DNA of 64,000 nucleotides from an uncultured Tenacibaculum sp. (GTDB lineage Bacteria > Bacteroidota > Bacteroidia > Flavobacteriales > Flavobacteriaceae). The notes beneath the pieces are model-generated. The model was given only the letters and a program-made list of their open reading frames with translations, ran no database searches and was not told where the DNA came from. A program made the position numbers and the translations under genes. Where the stretch lies: positions 124,001 to 188,000 of the forward strand of contig NZ_CANLTU010000003.1 in the NCBI RefSeq assembly GCF_947494125.1. The letters are read 5' to 3'. Below, piece after piece: positions 62,575-64,000 of the stretch. How positions within the stretch are numbered: the stretch's first letter is position 1; every line of letters begins with the position of its first letter.

Positions 62575-64000
62575 ATGAAAAAATATATTCAATCAATAAA
62601 GTTCTTATCGTTCTTTGCAAGTATAGCCTTGGTTGTTTCTTCGTGTACTAAAGATTTAAATATTACACCACAAGATGATCAAACGGTATTAAGTGAAGAA
62701 CTGTTTAAAAACGAAAGTGCTTATAAAGAAGTTTTAGCAGGTGTTTATGCTAATCTTTCATTAACAGGTGTAGATGGACCTGGAAGTTCTAACATACAAG
62801 GTTTAGATGCAGGTACTAGTCAATACGGTCGTGTATTATTATATCTACAAACTTTATCTGCTGATCAAATGATTTGGTCGTATGAAAATGATCCTGGGAC
62901 AAGAGAAATTCAACGTAATATATGGACTGCTCAGAACCCGTTACTATATGGTATGTTTGGTAGAGCATTTGGTTCTGTATCATTTGCTAATAACTTTTTA
63001 AGGGAAACTACCGATGATAAATTAGATGCTAGAAATGTTTCAACAGCTACAAGAGCAGAAATTAAAACTTTTCGTGCAGAAGCAAGGTTATTAAAAGCAT
63101 TAGCTTACTATCATTTATTGGATTTATTTGGAAAAGCTCCAATGGTTACAGAAACAGACCCTGTTGTTAATTTCTTTCCTCCTCAAGCAGATAGAGCCCA
63201 ATTATTTACGTTCATAGAAAGTGAATTAAAGGCTATAGAAGCTGATTTATTAGATCCTATGTCAAATGAATATGGTCGTGCAGATAAAGGCGTTGCTTGG
63301 ATGATTTTAGCTAAAATTTATTTAAATGCTAAAGTATATACAGGACAAGATAAATATACAGAATGTTTAACGTACGTTAATAAAATTATTAATGGAGGTT
63401 ATACATTAGCTCCTAATTATTTAAATAATTTTATGGCAGACAACAATACAAACCCTGCTAGAAATGAAATTATTTTTCCATTAATTTCTGATGGACTTAC
63501 AACTCAAAACTTTGGTCCAACTACAGTTGCCGTTAACGGAGAAGTTGGTAGTATTGAAGCAAACGGACTTTCGTTAGGTGTTGGTGCCGGCGGATGGGGT
63601 GGTGCCTTAAGAGTGAGAAAGCAATTTGCCGATTTATTTAATGGTGGTGTGTTTTCTGGAGATGCTAGAAACACTTTAATTACTGCCCAAAGAGACGCGA
63701 ATATTACAGATATTTCAGATAAAGATCAAGGATACATTATTGCCAAATATTCTAACCGTACTTCAACTGGAACTAATGGTAGTGATCAGACATTTGTAGA
63801 TACAGATTTCCCTTTATTTAGACTTGCTGATGTATATTTAATGTATGCAGAAGCTGTTTTAAGAGGAGGAACAGGTGGTACAAATGCCAATGCTGTTACT
63901 TATGTTAATCAATTAAGAACTCGTGCAAACAATCCACAAGCAATTACCGCAGCTGAATTAACATTAGATTTTATTCTAGATGAAAGAGCTCGTGAATTAC
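62575..64000 (+). CDS. susD: SusD/RagB-type glycan-binding lipoprotein (partial, 3' end outside)
   Basis: The frame starts at the ATG at 62575, 10 bases after susC, and runs off the right edge after 475 codons. It has a lipoprotein signal (FLSFFASIALVVSSC), then the SusD opening DLNITPQDDQTVLSEELF, the TPR-like segment FRAEARLLKALAYYHLLDLF with GKAP, and later FPLFRLADVYLMYAEAVLRG. SusD forms the lid over the SusC barrel and binds the oligosaccharide at the cell surface. The C-terminal end and any SusE/SusF-like gene lie outside the window. Confidence 0.93.
   Translation, partial: MKKYIQSIKFLSFFASIALVVSSCTKDLNITPQDDQTVLSEELFKNESAYKEVLAGVYANLSLTGVDGPGSSNIQGLDAGTSQYGRVLLYLQTLSADQMIWSYENDPGTREIQRNIWTAQNPLLYGMFGRAFGSVSFANNFLRETTDDKLDARNVSTATRAEIKTFRAEARLLKALAYYHLLDLFGKAPMVTETDPVVNFFPPQADRAQLFTFIESELKAIEADLLDPMSNEYGRADKGVAWMILAKIYLNAKVYTGQDKYTECLTYVNKIINGGYTLAPNYLNNFMADNNTNPARNEIIFPLISDGLTTQNFGPTTVAVNGEVGSIEANGLSLGVGAGGWGGALRVRKQFADLFNGGVFSGDARNTLITAQRDANITDISDKDQGYIIAKYSNRTSTGTNGSDQTFVDTDFPLFRLADVYLMYAEAVLRGGTGGTNANAVTYVNQLRTRANNPQAITAAELTLDFILDERAREL

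Overview
The window looks like chromosomal DNA from a low-GC marine member of the Flavobacteriaceae (Bacteroidota), Tenacibaculum- or Polaribacter-like. The signs are SusC/SusD outer-membrane partners, type IX secretion (T9SS) C-terminal sorting domains, Bacteroidota-type -7 boxes (TAnnTTTG), paired RHS proteins of the flavobacterial type, and an AT-rich gene-dense layout. The genus is an inference; no rRNA or tRNA gene was seen to settle it.

Layout. (1) 1-2800: the end of a polysaccharide flippase gene with a STAS protein, divergent from a TPR/beta-barrel outer-membrane protein. (2) 2855-8186: two large paralogous T9SS cargo proteins with different N-terminal heads and a shared C-terminal module. 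(3) 8300-14858: a dense signalling cluster with two histidine kinases, a FIST-domain sensor, an HPt protein, a LytTR response regulator, an H-NOX haem sensor and a CheY-like receiver; a possible nitric-oxide or redox circuit. (4) 15102-43173: a type II secretion-like (T2SS) apparatus split into two arms. The left arm holds the prepilin peptidase, GspE, two tail-fibre-like proteins, a GspC/PilP-like protein, three minor-pseudopilin candidates and GspF. The right arm holds two lipoproteins, another tail-fibre-like protein, the secretin GspD, GspL-like and GspM-like proteins and, divergently, the major pseudopilin GspG. Between the arms lie two giant RHS proteins with small downstream genes, bordered by dispersed palindromic repeats. 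(5) 43233-64000: a maltodextrin/starch utilisation locus with GH13, GH97, GH13, an esterase-GH31 fusion, GH13, GH65 maltose phosphorylase, beta-phosphoglucomutase and an MFS sugar transporter, then a LacI regulator divergent from susC and a truncated susD. A perfect CGAAAACGTTTTCG dyad sits in the lacI-susC gap.

How it works together. In the sugar locus, SusC/SusD would import oligosaccharides, lipoprotein and periplasmic glycosidases would trim them, the MFS carrier would bring maltose into the cytoplasm, and phosphorolysis by GH65 plus beta-phosphoglucomutase would give glucose and glucose 6-phosphate under LacI control. The T2SS-like machine is the most unusual part. Its pseudopilins all carry Ala rather than Gly before the predicted cleavage site, its prepilin peptidase is a minimal one-domain form, and its operons contain surface-fibre-like proteins that are plausible substrates or tip components. 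The RHS pair between the arms has Sec signal peptides but no T9SS sorting domain, which makes the T2SS-like machine a candidate export route.
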